Positions 26,690 to 35,920 are shown, numbered from the stretch's first letter. The stretch is 64,000 bases of DNA from Pseudomonas sp. GR 6-02 (GCF_001655615.1 NZ_CP011567.1:2923001-2987000); one strand, 5' to 3'. Translations and numbers: made by a program. The notes: generated by a model from the letters alone, not told the origin.

Positions 26690-27511
26690 TCAGTCCAATG
26701 GCTTGGGGCGGTTGGCGAGTGCAGCCATGAGTTGCGACAGGTTTTGCGCCAGGGCGAGGACCTGCTGTCCTTGCTGTTCTTCCTGAGTGCTGTCACGTTC
26801 CTGAATCGGGCGCACGCAGCTGATGCTGCCGACGACTTTGCCATCGCCATCGAAGATCGGAGCGGCGAGGCCATAGACGCCAGCGTCGACTTCGCCGGCG
26901 CTGGCCACATAGCCCTGATGACGAAGACGCTGCAGCGAGCGGCGGAACTGTTCCCAGGTCTGACCAAGGTTGCTGGCGCGCACCTCATCGGGGTTTTCCA
27001 GGAAGAGTTGGCTGTGTTGACGCGAGGTCATGTTGGCGAGGATGGCCTTGGAGGTCGCCCCCAGGAACAACGGCCTCGGTGAGCCGCGTGAGTAGCTGAC
27101 CTCGCTGAACAAATCGCCGTATTGATGAATGCAGACCACCTGGTCCTTGAACAGGCGGCAGATCAGCCAGATCTGCTGCTCGCTCCAGCGTGGGAGGCTT
27201 GGCTCCAATGATTGTGCGGCGCGCACCAAAGGGTCGCTCAGTCGCAACTGACGGTCCCAGGTAATGATTCTCGCGCCCAGGGCGTAACGTCCGGCCCCGA
27301 CCTGGAACAACAAGTTGGCCTCGGCCAGTTCGCGCACATAGCGGTAGATGGTTGAACGGGTAAACCCCAATGCACCGCCCATGTCATCGACAGCCCAGAT
27401 CGGACTCTCTTCGGTAAACAGATCGAGTACCCGCAGCATGCGCTCCAGGCTAGAACCTTTACTGTCGATATCCTGCACCGGCAATTGTTCCGATTCGCGT
27501 AGTGTGGCCAT
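26690..27511 (-). CDS. IclR-family transcriptional regulator
   Basis: 273 aa. The winged helix is at about residues 18-80 (SSLERMLRVLDLFTEESPIWAVDDMGGALGFTRSTIYRYVRELAEANLL). The IclR effector domain follows, with GATSKAILANM, the usual GxxxKA(I/L)LA motif, and YGLAAPIFDGDGKVVGSISCVRP. It is embedded in the operon, 3 bp from the FAH-family gene and 24 bp from the hydroxylase gene, and probably controls it in response to an aromatic acid. It is a stronger pathway-specific candidate than the distal AraC gene. Confidence 0.9.
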   Translation of the reverse strand: MATLRESEQLPVQDIDSKGSSLERMLRVLDLFTEESPIWAVDDMGGALGFTRSTIYRYVRELAEANLLFQVGAGRYALGARIITWDRQLRLSDPLVRAAQSLEPSLPRWSEQQIWLICRLFKDQVVCIHQYGDLFSEVSYSRGSPRPLFLGATSKAILANMTSRQHSQLFLENPDEVRASNLGQTWEQFRRSLQRLRHQGYVASAGEVDAGVYGLAAPIFDGDGKVVGSISCVRPIQERDSTQEEQQGQQVLALAQNLSQLMAALANRPKPLD

Positions 27512-27514
27512 GGC

Positions 27515-28366
27515 TTACTGCTCGTCGACGATGCTGTTGCGCAGGATGCCGATTCGCGAAATTTCGATCTCGACTTCATCGCCCGGTTTCATCCATACCG
27601 GCGGTTCACGGAACGCGCCGACGCCGCCGGTGGTGCCGCTGACAATCACATCGCCGGGGGCCAGTTCGGTGAAGGTGGAGCAATATTCGATCAGTGCGCG
27701 GACATCGAAAATCATGTCGCTGGTGCTGGTGTGCTGCATGACTTCGCCATTGAGGCGGGTAGTCAGTTCCAGGTCCTGCGGATCGCCGATCTCGTCGCGG
27801 GTGACCAGCCAAGGTCCAAAGCCGCCGGTGTTCGGGAAGTTCTTGCCCGGAACGAATTGAATGGTGTGTTTCTGCCAGTCGCGGACACTGCCGTCGTTGT
27901 AGCAGGTGTAACCGGCGACATAGTCCAGCGCGTCGGCTTGCTTGACGTGACGCGCCGGTTTGCCGATCACCACCGCCAGCTCGCCTTCAAAATCAAGCTT
28001 GTGCGAGGCCTTCGGGCGAACGATGGGTTGCAGGTGGGCAGTCTGGCTGTCAGCGAAACGAGTGAAAATCATCGGGTAGGTCGGCATCTCACGACCGGTT
28101 TCACGTACGTGTGTGGCGTAGTTGATGCCAATGCACAGCACTTTGCCCGGGTTCGGGATGACGGGGAGAAAAGTTACTTCAGCCAATGGGATACGAGGCA
28201 GGCTCGCGAGGACCTCGTGGCTCAGTTCGGCCAGGCGATTGTTGGCGATAGCCTGCTTGAGATCGGTGCCGAAGGTTTGCTTGACCGACTCCAGATCGAT
28301 GACATGCTCGCCATCGACGACGCCGTAGGTGCTACGGCCTTGAACAATAAAGCTCGCGAGTTTCAT
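27515..28366 (-). CDS. Fumarylacetoacetate-hydrolase-family enzyme (acylpyruvate hydrolase-like)
   Basis: 283 aa. VLCIGINYATHVRETGREMPTYPMIFTRFADS is the FAH-family entry region. DFEGELAVVIGK gives the ExE metal ligands, GYTCYNDGSVRDWQ the Asp, and PGKNFPNTGGFGPWLVTRDEIGDP the substrate lid; GDVIVSGTTGGVGAFREPP closes the site. The family cleaves C-C bonds of ring-fission products such as acylpyruvates, or isomerises/decarboxylates them. It is the first gene of the set leading into IclR, hydroxylase, extradiol enzyme and aldehyde dehydrogenase. GGAGCACTCA precedes the ATG. Confidence 0.88.
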   Translation of the reverse strand: MKLASFIVQGRSTYGVVDGEHVIDLESVKQTFGTDLKQAIANNRLAELSHEVLASLPRIPLAEVTFLPVIPNPGKVLCIGINYATHVRETGREMPTYPMIFTRFADSQTAHLQPIVRPKASHKLDFEGELAVVIGKPARHVKQADALDYVAGYTCYNDGSVRDWQKHTIQFVPGKNFPNTGGFGPWLVTRDEIGDPQDLELTTRLNGEVMQHTSTSDMIFDVRALIEYCSTFTELAPGDVIVSGTTGGVGAFREPPVWMKPGDEVEIEISRIGILRNSIVDEQ

Positions 28367-28682
28367 TGAGTGCTCCTTGATAGAGGATCAGCGCATGCGC
28401 AGGGAGCAAAGAAGCTCGGCACTGCTCATGTAGCTATGGCGGCAGGTAAGCCGCGGCGGTTGAGGTTCAATCTAGTTGTGGAGATTAATCCTGTAAAGCG
28501 AGATTTATTAAAAATCCCAAAATGCAGGAATTATGTTTTTTTGTGTATTTTTGGCAGCATTTTGCCGACCCTCCGGAACAGGCAATACGAGACAGTGACG
28601 TGTTTGGAAGGTCAGGGCAGGAGCCGTATCCCGGCCTGGTGAATCACAGGCTTCCTGTCATTTCAGTGGGTCGCCGATGGGT
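28367..28682 (-). promoter_or_regulatory. Promoter/operator region of the FAH-IclR-hydroxylase-dioxygenase operon
   Basis: This 316-bp gap contains no gene. A markedly AT-rich block at 28490-28565 includes an 8-bp inverted repeat, CAAAATGC (28518-28525) and GCATTTTG (28557-28564), 31 bp apart, flanking a T-tract. It is the most promoter-like part of the catabolic region and the natural target for the IclR protein. The carotenoid-oxygenase gene ends at the far side without an obvious terminator. Confidence 0.4.
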
Positions 28683-30134
28683 TCATTGTTTGCTCGGCAC
28701 CCAGCAACCATGCAGCGACATGCGCATCCGGAACGGCACTTTGATTCGTGCAATGGGGCCATTCTCCATGTCACGAGAATCCAGAACTACAAGCTCGCTG
28801 CGACCGTCCGCGATGTGATTGAGAACGGAAACGACGTAGCCATCCGCCTCCTGCGCATCAGGGGAGCGCGGAATGAAAATGGGCTCCTGGAAGCATCCGC
28901 TGTCACCGGGAAACCAGGCATCGGTGGTGCCTGTTTTCAGGTTCACATGGGCCAGCAGATTGAAGAATTGAAACGGAATCGGCCCATTCGCGGGGTTGTA
29001 CGGGCGCTCTGGATCGAACGCGAGCACAAAGCCGTGCTCATATTTTCGACCGATGTAGCGGTCATCGCACCTTGGGAATTCGCAGGGGTAATCCGTCAAT
29101 GGCTGCGGTTGAATGTCCTCCTGCGTGCTGGTCAGGTCGAAGGTCCAGCGCATCAAGCTGGCCGCCAGTGTTTCGGGTGGCGGGACATGACCGTCGGCCT
29201 GGGGAAAGAAGTAAAAGATATTCCCGCCGGTGACCGGCATGTCTACGTAAACCTTGTCGCCCTCATCGAACGCGTTGAGCGTATGGCCCTGGAAACCGTC
29301 CTTGGGGCCCTTGAACCATCGAACGTCCTCCGCGCGCCCATTGCGTGGTACGACGGCGAAGAGCTGAGGCAGATCGGGTTGCCATTGGAAATGCTGGCCA
29401 CCTTTCTTCATACGCTCGAGGTCGGTCGTCAACGGAATCAGCGGGAACACCACGTAGTGTTCAGTCACCGCGAAATCATGAACCATGGCCGCGTACGGCG
29501 CCTGGAACCAGATTTGGTGCAACAGCTTTCCGTCGGGCGACAGTTCGAAATAGGCCAGGTCAGGTGTGCCGTCGCCTTTGGCTTCGTAGCTGAAGGCCAA
29601 GAGGTTTCCTGTTACCGGGTCGAGCTTGGGGTGGGCGGTGAACGTCGCTGATTCGATCTGCCCGTCAAAATGCCACTCGCCGAGGGTTTCAAGTGTTTCA
29701 AGATCCATTGCCCAGGGCATGGCATCTTCTTTGAGTGCAAGCAGCACACCGTTATGAGCGACAACGCTGGTATTGGCGGTGGTGTTGTTCTTCGCCGCCA
29801 GTGGATCATTGGTGTAGACGTTGCGATAGATTCCATTGAGCGAGCGACCTTCGCGGCGCTGAGCCATCAACCGGTCGGTTATTACGTAGCGACGTCGTAT
29901 CGACACCTTGCCATCGGCAAAGTAGAACGCGCTGACCATTCCGTCGCCATTGAAGAAAATATCCGAGCCCAGCATCGGCGGGTATTGCGGGTCTGGCGCA
30001 ACCTGATAAAAAGCGCCACGGATCGAAGCGGGAAGGGTGCCTTCAATCTCCAGGTCGAACACCTCGGCTTCTATCCGACTGGGTGCATAGAGCGCGCCGG
30101 AAAATTCAGGGGTTTGGGGAAACGGGGTGGTCAT
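28683..30134 (-). CDS. Carotenoid-cleavage-dioxygenase-family oxygenase (lignostilbene/isoeugenol cleavage type)
   Basis: 483 aa from ATG 30134 (MTTPFPQTPEF), chosen because AGAGG lies 8 nt upstream; two in-frame ATGs precede it. IEGTLPASIRGAFYQVAPDPQYPP is the RPE65/CCO N-terminal motif. The iron-binding histidines are in TFTAHPKLDP, AAMVHDFAVTEHYVVFP, GQHTLNAFDEGDKVYVD-like GHTLNAF, and LHGCWVP at the C-terminus. Length and motifs are close to bacterial lignostilbene dioxygenases and isoeugenol monooxygenase, which split a side-chain C=C bond of a 4-hydroxyphenyl-alkene to an aldehyde. Next to aldehyde dehydrogenase, hydroxylase and extradiol genes this fits aromatic catabolism, not carotenoid metabolism. 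Confidence 0.87.
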   Translation of the reverse strand: MTTPFPQTPEFSGALYAPSRIEAEVFDLEIEGTLPASIRGAFYQVAPDPQYPPMLGSDIFFNGDGMVSAFYFADGKVSIRRRYVITDRLMAQRREGRSLNGIYRNVYTNDPLAAKNNTTANTSVVAHNGVLLALKEDAMPWAMDLETLETLGEWHFDGQIESATFTAHPKLDPVTGNLLAFSYEAKGDGTPDLAYFELSPDGKLLHQIWFQAPYAAMVHDFAVTEHYVVFPLIPLTTDLERMKKGGQHFQWQPDLPQLFAVVPRNGRAEDVRWFKGPKDGFQGHTLNAFDEGDKVYVDMPVTGGNIFYFFPQADGHVPPPETLAASLMRWTFDLTSTQEDIQPQPLTDYPCEFPRCDDRYIGRKYEHGFVLAFDPERPYNPANGPIPFQFFNLLAHVNLKTGTTDAWFPGDSGCFQEPIFIPRSPDAQEADGYVVSVLNHIADGRSELVVLDSRDMENGPIARIKVPFRMRMSLHGCWVPSKQ

Positions 30135-30196
30135 CGGCATAACCTCTGAAGATGGGTATCGATTGTTCATTGACGGGGTTCCTGTTTGATATCAGG

Positions 30197-31378
30197 TCAG
30201 GTCGACTGAGGCGACAGTGCTGTTGCGCAAGGCTTCGCGTCACGACGAAAACGTGCAACGAGCAGACACGAGATAAGCAGGGCTGTCAGGTAGGCCGAGG
30301 CCGCCAGCCATCCGACGGCGCGGAACTGTCCTTCGCCTACCACGAGTGCCGCGCCAAACGGGCCGAGCCCCTGACCAACGAAAATCGCGGCGTTACCCAG
30401 CCCGGCCAGTCGGCCGGAAGGGTCCAGCTCGGCCGCCATGGACAGTAAGTAAGGCAGACTGAAAAACCATACTGCATGGATCAGGCAGGCAGTGACCGCA
30501 AATGCGACAGGGGTATTGCCATAGACCATGACCAGAGTCGCAATCAGCGCCGTGCCGAAGCTCAGTAGTTGCGGAAACAGCAACCCAAGGCGTCTGCCGA
30601 TAAGTCCGGCCAGTGCCGCTCCAAGGGCACCGGCAAGGATGCTGCCCCCCAGTATTCCACCGATCTGTTGCGGTTCCAGGCCAATGCTTTTACCGATGCG
30701 CTCTTGGTAAACCCACAGTGCGGAATGGCCAAAAAACAGCAGCGTAAAAAGCATCAGCAGTAAGATCGATGTGAGCCCGAAAGGCGGGACCGAGCCGCTC
30801 GCTGCCCGATGTGCCTCGGGATAGCTCCTCGGCACTCTCCAGCTACCAACCATCGCCAGGGCACTGGCGATGGCCAAGAGATAAAACGCCCCGGCCACGC
30901 CGAATGATTTCAGAATCACCGGCATGGAACTCACGAGCAGCATCCCCCAGAGCAGGTTGCCGATGTTTATCACCGCGAACGTCGAATCCTTGGATGTGCG
31001 CAGGGCTGCGGTGGCATAGACAACGGCCATGACCGCGCCACCGCTTGCGCCGCATATCATTCGGCAGATCAGTAACAACCCCTGGCTATGCAGTTGAGCA
31101 CTGGCCAGATTGCCGAGTACCAGCATCAGCAAGGCAATCAGGGCAAAGCGGCGCCGGTCGACGCTGGCCATCAACATGGCGCAAACGCCGCAGGCGACGG
31201 CCATTGCAATCAGTTCTGCCGCAAAAATGGCGCCGATGGCATTCAGTGGCAAACCGAGTTGGTCGATAAAGGCTCCGCCCAGAATAGGCTGGATTTGCAA
31301 CGTCCCTAAGGAAATGACCATCATCAGGCAGATAGCGGCCAATGATTTTTTACTGTCAATGGAGTCGAGCGCGTTCAT
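30197..31378 (-). CDS. MFS transporter
   Basis: 393 aa with 12 hydrophobic segments. LLICRMICGASGGAVMAVVYATAALRTSKDS is the usual loop/TM5 region of the family and LASVDRRRFALIALLMLVLGN the TM2-3 loop with its basic cluster. It has an unusually short N-terminal tail. Lying between the outer-membrane SphA-like gene and the carotenoid-oxygenase-type gene, all on one strand with gaps of 54 and 62 bp, it probably imports the aromatic substrate across the inner membrane. The substrate is not evident from sequence. Confidence 0.87.
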   Translation of the reverse strand: MNALDSIDSKKSLAAICLMMVISLGTLQIQPILGGAFIDQLGLPLNAIGAIFAAELIAMAVACGVCAMLMASVDRRRFALIALLMLVLGNLASAQLHSQGLLLICRMICGASGGAVMAVVYATAALRTSKDSTFAVINIGNLLWGMLLVSSMPVILKSFGVAGAFYLLAIASALAMVGSWRVPRSYPEAHRAASGSVPPFGLTSILLLMLFTLLFFGHSALWVYQERIGKSIGLEPQQIGGILGGSILAGALGAALAGLIGRRLGLLFPQLLSFGTALIATLVMVYGNTPVAFAVTACLIHAVWFFSLPYLLSMAAELDPSGRLAGLGNAAIFVGQGLGPFGAALVVGEGQFRAVGWLAASAYLTALLISCLLVARFRRDAKPCATALSPQST

Positions 31379-31432
31379 GAAACATCACCTCGGGTAAAAG
31401 GGCCCGCTCATGCACGAGTGGGCGCACATCGG

Positions 31433-32425
31433 TCAGAATGTGTGGGCGTATCGGATCTGGACGGCGTAATCCGTTTGCGCGCGGTTCTCGACGCCGGTCT
31501 CTTTATAGGTGTTCAACCAGAAGCCCTGGCCATCGCTGATTTTCCAGAACAGGCCCGGGCCAATGCCCAACACCTTTTCCCGAGAGTTGCTCAGCCGACC
31601 TCCGTTAACCTCGTCATCTGATATTTGCCTGAAGTAGTACCCGTTGATCCCGACGGATACGTTGGGGACCACTTCATACGAGGCCGTGAAGTTGGCCCAC
31701 GCCGATTGTCCTGCCCGGGTGTCGCGCACAGGCTGGCCCTCGAAAAGTTGCGTCGAACTGCTCGCCGGATCGTTGTTCTTGAAGTTGTACAGGTAGTGCA
31801 GCCTCCAGCTCACTTCCCAACGAGGCGCCGGCATCCAGGTCGCGGCCCAGTAGGGGTTCAGAGAGAAGTAGTTGGAGCCTGGGTTCAGGTCTTTATGTTT
31901 ATCGTATTTGCCGGTTGGAAGGATGGTGTCGAAAGCCAGACGCTGCACAAACACGGGCCTGCCGTGGGCGTCGACGATCGGGTCGAACTGGATCTGCGGC
32001 CCTACCGTGACATCACCAAGCCCTGTGCCGTTATCCTGGAGCTTGGCACCGTTGTCGCCAAAGTCACCGTCCAGGGAGATGATGGGCACCAATAAGCTCC
32101 AGCCCAGGTGTGCACCACCGCCGATGGTGTCGGGTGAGTAATAGCTCAGTTGGTTGATCAGCGAGATGACGTTGATCTTCGGATTATCGAAGGCGCCATT
32201 ATCCTTGCCTGCATTGTCCCTGATGCTGCGTGCGGTGCTGAATTTCAGATAGGTCAGGTGGGACAGACCGGGCGGCCCCGCGAAACCGTCGTAGAAACTG
32301 GTGCCGCCCAGATTGATACCGCTGGGCTCACTCACCGACGGTGGTGGAGGCCCCTCTGCTGCTGGTACGGCAAGCGATGCGAAGCTGAGTGCCAGGCATA
32401 CTGGCAGGGATTTTTTCAGGCTCAT
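31433..32425 (-). CDS. SphA/phenol-degradation-type outer membrane transport protein
   Basis: 330 aa with a signal peptide (LPVCLALSFASLAVPAA). A beta-barrel pattern follows, ending in an aromatic residue (RYAHTF) as outer-membrane barrels do. LGDVTVGPQIQFDP, AFDTILPTGKYDKHKDLNPGSNYFSLNPYWAATWMP and GPGLFWKISDGQGFWLNTYKE are characteristic of the COG4313/MetA-pathway protein family found next to phenol, cumene and terpene degradation genes. It probably lets a hydrophobic aromatic compound through the outer membrane. It is the first gene of the sphA-MFS-oxygenase set. Confidence 0.85.
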   Translation of the reverse strand: MSLKKSLPVCLALSFASLAVPAAEGPPPPSVSEPSGINLGGTSFYDGFAGPPGLSHLTYLKFSTARSIRDNAGKDNGAFDNPKINVISLINQLSYYSPDTIGGGAHLGWSLLVPIISLDGDFGDNGAKLQDNGTGLGDVTVGPQIQFDPIVDAHGRPVFVQRLAFDTILPTGKYDKHKDLNPGSNYFSLNPYWAATWMPAPRWEVSWRLHYLYNFKNNDPASSSTQLFEGQPVRDTRAGQSAWANFTASYEVVPNVSVGINGYYFRQISDDEVNGGRLSNSREKVLGIGPGLFWKISDGQGFWLNTYKETGVENRAQTDYAVQIRYAHTF

Positions 32426-32453
32426 CGAAGTGGCTCTATTCTTGGAATTGTGA

Positions 32454-32500
32454 GCCGGGGTAGCTCCCCTGGCACTTCGACTTTAATTCCCGAACGTTCG
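32454..32500. promoter_or_regulatory. Two palindromes upstream of the SphA-like gene (candidate operators)
   Basis: GCCGGGGTAGCTCCCCTGGC at 32454-32473 is a 20-bp imperfect palindrome centred on AGCT. CGAACGTTCG at 32491-32500 is a perfect 10-bp palindrome. Both lie 29-75 bp upstream of the SphA-like start at 32425, where a repressor or activator would act. The rest of the gap to bamA shows no gene. Binding protein unknown. Confidence 0.45.
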
Positions 32501-32646
32501 TGATGCTTGAGCACAACGGCCAGAGTTGACTGAGAGCGCCATGATGCAGGGGGGGGCAGCGCGAAACCTGTGGGGGCGGGCTTGTCCCACATTCTGCACA
32601 TCGTGTCAGTGCACCAACGAAGTGGAATGCTTGCGGACTCACCGGT

Positions 32647-35013
32647 TCAAAAAGTCTGCCCCATGGAGAACTGGAACACTTGCGTATCAGCGTTCTCAGG
32701 CTTTTTGACCGGGAAGGCCAGGTTGAAACTCAACGGTCCCATCGGGCTGTACCACGTGACGCCGACCCCCACGGAACTGGCCAGTTGACCGAGGTCGACA
32801 CCGTCGCAACCCTGGGTGGTGCTCAGGTAGCACTTGTTGGAGTAGACGCTGCCGACGTCCCAGAAAACCGAAGTGCGCAGGGACTTGTTGTCTTTGATGA
32901 AGGGCATCGGGAACAGGTATTCGACCCCGCCGGTAATGAGGATATTGCCGCCCAATGCGTCGGTGTCCCGATCCGAATAATACGCCTGGCCGGCACTGGC
33001 ATAGGTGCCTGTGGCCGGGGTGTTGCGCGGGCCGAGGGTGCCGCTTTCAAAGCCGCGCACCGAACCTTCGCCACCGGCCGTGTAGTTTTCATAGAAGGGC
33101 AGGCCGTCGGTCGAGCCGTAGCTGTTGCCATAACCGAGCTTGGTGTGGAAACGCAGCGAAGTGGCGTTGCTCAGTGGCAGGAAGGTCTGCCCGGTGTAAT
33201 CGATCTTGTAGAAACTCAGATCACTGCCGGGCACTGTCACCGTCAGGTTGAGGTTCTGCGAATGTCCACGGGTGGCCAGCACGCCCTTGTTCAGGGTCGA
33301 TTCCGACCAGCCGAGGTTGGCCTTGAAGTTGTTGAACTCCTTGCCCTCGCGTGCAATGAAATCGTAGATCTCATCAGCACTGTAGGTGCCTGGCTCGATG
33401 TTGTCGTGTTGCACGGTCAGGCCGAAACTCAGCCGTGAGGTTTCATTGATCGGGTAGCCAAGTGAAGTGCCGGCGCCATAACTGTTGATGGAGTAGTACG
33501 AAACGCCGTCACTGTAATAATCGCTGTAGTCGGTGGCGTTGTAGAACAGGTTGTAGCCCAGGCTCACCCCGTCCGGCGTGAAGTAGGGGTTGGTAAAACC
33601 GAAGTTGTACTTGCTTTGGTAGTCCGAGCGGGTCAGGCCCAGGCTGGCGTAGTTGCCCGTGCCCAGGAAGTTGTTCTGAGTGATCGAACCTCCGAGGATC
33701 AGGCCGGAACTCTGAGAGAAACCGACGCTAGCGCTAATCGAACCGGAGGCCTGCTCTTCGACGCTGTAGTTCACGTCAACCTGGTCGTCGACGCCCGCTA
33801 CAGCCGGCGTCTCGACGTTGACTTCCTTGAAGAAGCCCAGTCGTTCCAGACGGGTCTTGGATTGGTCGATCAGGTAGGTCGATGCCCAGCCACCTTCCAT
33901 CTGACGCATTTCGCGACGCAGCACTTTGTCGTCGGTCTTGGTGTTGCCACGGAAGTTGATGCGGTTGATGTAGGCCCGCTTGCCCGGGTCGACCACGAAG
34001 GTGATATCGACGGTATGGTCGTCATTATTTGGGTTGGGGACCGCATTGACGTTGGTAAAGGTGTAACCCTCGTTGCCCAGGCGACGGGTGATCAAGTCCG
34101 AGCTGGTGGTCATCAGCTTGCGGGAAAACACCTGGCCTTTCTGAACCAGCAGTAGCGATCTGATCTGGTCTTCAGGCACTTTCAGGTCACCGCTGAGCTT
34201 GACGTCACGAACGGTGTACTTCGCGCCTTCGTTGATGTTGACGGTGATATAGACGTGTTTCTTGTCCGGGGTGATCGACACCTGGGTCGAGGTGATGTCC
34301 ATGTTGATATAGCCGCGATCCAGGTAATAGGAGCGCAGGCGCTCCAGATCACCGGAGAGTTTTTCGCGGGCGTACTTGTCGTCGTTCTTGAAGAACGACA
34401 GCCAGTTGCTGGTCTTGAGCTCGAACAGGTTGATCAGGTCTTCATCAGCAAAGACCGTGTTGCCCACCACGTTGATGTGTTGGATCGCCGCGACAGAGCC
34501 TTCGTCGATCTTGATTTTCAGACCCACGCGGTTACGCGGTTGTGGGATCACTTCGGCATCGACCGACGCCGAGTAGCGGCCCTGAGCGACGTATTGGCGC
34601 TGCAGCTCGTTGCGCACGCCTTCGAGGGTGGCGCGCTGGAAGATCTCGCCTTCGGCCAGACCGGATTGCTTGAGGCCCTTCATCAGGTCTTCAGTGGAGA
34701 TCGCCTTGTTGCCTTCGATCTCGATACTGGCGACCGAGGGGCGCTCGACCACCGTGATGATCAGCACGTCACCGTCGTGCCCCAGCTGGATATCCTGAAA
34801 GAAACCGGTCTTGAACAACGCACGGGTGGACTCCACCAAACGACGATCATCCGCTTCATCACCGACGTTCAACGGCAATGCACCGAACACGCTGCCGGCG
34901 GAAACCCGTTGCAGGCCATTAATGCGAATATCGGAAATTTTGAAGCCTTGGGCGTGCGCAAATGTGGCGTTGAGCAATAGTGCAGCCGAGCAGAGCAGGC
35001 GCGAAAAATTCAT
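32647..35013 (-). CDS. bamA: BamA-type outer membrane protein assembly factor, outside its usual locus
   Basis: 788 aa from ATG 35013; a TTG three bases upstream is possible. Signal peptide MNFSRLLCSAALLLNATFAHA, then five POTRA domains from FKISDIRINGLQRVSAGSVFGALP to about residue 420, then the Omp85 barrel with loop-6 SVRGFESG and terminal FSMGQTF. It looks complete and functional. bamA normally lies between rseP and skp/lpxD; here it lies between an aromatic catabolic region and a two-component system, so it is most likely a second copy. It carries barrel loops rich in Tyr/Ser (DYSDYYSDGVSYYS), unlike a minimal barrel. It is divergent from the Cpx-like regulator gene. Confidence 0.92.
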   Translation of the reverse strand: MNFSRLLCSAALLLNATFAHAQGFKISDIRINGLQRVSAGSVFGALPLNVGDEADDRRLVESTRALFKTGFFQDIQLGHDGDVLIITVVERPSVASIEIEGNKAISTEDLMKGLKQSGLAEGEIFQRATLEGVRNELQRQYVAQGRYSASVDAEVIPQPRNRVGLKIKIDEGSVAAIQHINVVGNTVFADEDLINLFELKTSNWLSFFKNDDKYAREKLSGDLERLRSYYLDRGYINMDITSTQVSITPDKKHVYITVNINEGAKYTVRDVKLSGDLKVPEDQIRSLLLVQKGQVFSRKLMTTSSDLITRRLGNEGYTFTNVNAVPNPNNDDHTVDITFVVDPGKRAYINRINFRGNTKTDDKVLRREMRQMEGGWASTYLIDQSKTRLERLGFFKEVNVETPAVAGVDDQVDVNYSVEEQASGSISASVGFSQSSGLILGGSITQNNFLGTGNYASLGLTRSDYQSKYNFGFTNPYFTPDGVSLGYNLFYNATDYSDYYSDGVSYYSINSYGAGTSLGYPINETSRLSFGLTVQHDNIEPGTYSADEIYDFIAREGKEFNNFKANLGWSESTLNKGVLATRGHSQNLNLTVTVPGSDLSFYKIDYTGQTFLPLSNATSLRFHTKLGYGNSYGSTDGLPFYENYTAGGEGSVRGFESGTLGPRNTPATGTYASAGQAYYSDRDTDALGGNILITGGVEYLFPMPFIKDNKSLRTSVFWDVGSVYSNKCYLSTTQGCDGVDLGQLASSVGVGVTWYSPMGPLSFNLAFPVKKPENADTQVFQFSMGQTF

Positions 35014-35236
35014 CAAGATCTTATCCAGAACACATCGACAAGCAGCGTAGGCGGGCGCGGATATCTCACAGCAAGACGAGTTACCGCGAAGCGAGCAGGC
35101 TGGTGGAGGTGAAGCATAAAAGCTCGGTGCGTTTGGTGCGGTTAACCAAGTGTCAAGTTAGGTAAAGGTTTGCCCGGGGCGATGACGCTGTGCAGCGCAA
35201 GGGCGATAATGCGCGGCCCCCACTCAAGAGCCCGCC

Positions 35237-35920
35237 ATGATCTCTGTATTGCTCGTCGACGATGACCAGGAACTGACTGGAATGCTCAGCCAATATCTGG
35301 AGCATGAAGGCTTCGAGGCGACCGCCGTGCACACGGGCGAGGAGGGCGAGATTCAAGCACTGTCCGGGCGCTACAGCATTGTGGTGCTGGACGTGATGCT
35401 GCCACGCCTGTCGGGTATCGAGGTGCTCAGGCGCATTCGCGCCGTGAGCCAGGTGCCGGTGGTATTGCTCACGGCCCGTGGCGATAACATCGACAAGATC
35501 ACCGGCCTGGAACTGGGGGCCGATGACTACGTGCCCAAACCCAGTTCACCGGGGGAACTGGTGGCGCGTTTGCGGGCAATCATGCGCCGGGTGCAACCGG
35601 CGGATCAGCCCACCACCGAAGTGATCAGGACCGGCCCGCTGGTCTTGTGGCCCGGCAAGCGCCAGGCCCAGTGGCAGGGGCGCGAGCTGGGGGTGACCAG
35701 TACCGAGTTCAGCCTGCTCGAAGAACTGGCCCGCTGTGCCGGGCAGGTGGTGAGCAAACAGGACCTGTCGCTCAATGCCTTGGGCTGTCCCTTGACCCGC
35801 TACGACCGGCGCATCGACGTGCATATCAGCAGCATTCGCCAGAAGCTCGGTCCGCGCCCTGACGCCAAGGCCTGGATTCAGAGCGTGCGTGGCCTCGGTT
35901 ATCTGTTGATCGCCGAATGA
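35237..35920 (+). CDS. OmpR-family response regulator, CpxR-like
   Basis: 227 aa. The receiver keeps acidic Asp8-10, phospho-acceptor Asp52 (VVLDVML), Thr79 (LLTARG) and Lys101 (VPKPSSP). The winged helix has TSTEFSLLEELARCAGQVVSKQDL and YDRRIDVHISSIRQKLGPRP; the last resembles CpxR in particular. The sensor kinase start overlaps its stop (ATGATGA). It is divergent from the extra bamA gene across 223 bp. Since Cpx responds to envelope stress, control of that bamA is plausible, but no CpxR box was confirmed. Confidence 0.9.
   Translation: MISVLLVDDDQELTGMLSQYLEHEGFEATAVHTGEEGEIQALSGRYSIVVLDVMLPRLSGIEVLRRIRAVSQVPVVLLTARGDNIDKITGLELGADDYVPKPSSPGELVARLRAIMRRVQPADQPTTEVIRTGPLVLWPGKRQAQWQGRELGVTSTEFSLLEELARCAGQVVSKQDLSLNALGCPLTRYDRRIDVHISSIRQKLGPRPDAKAWIQSVRGLGYLLIAE

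Noticed and set aside
28683..30134. Carotenoid biosynthesis or retinal-forming enzyme
   Set aside because: No crt genes or rhodopsin adjoin; neighbours are aromatic catabolic genes and motifs are like lignostilbene/isoeugenol enzymes.
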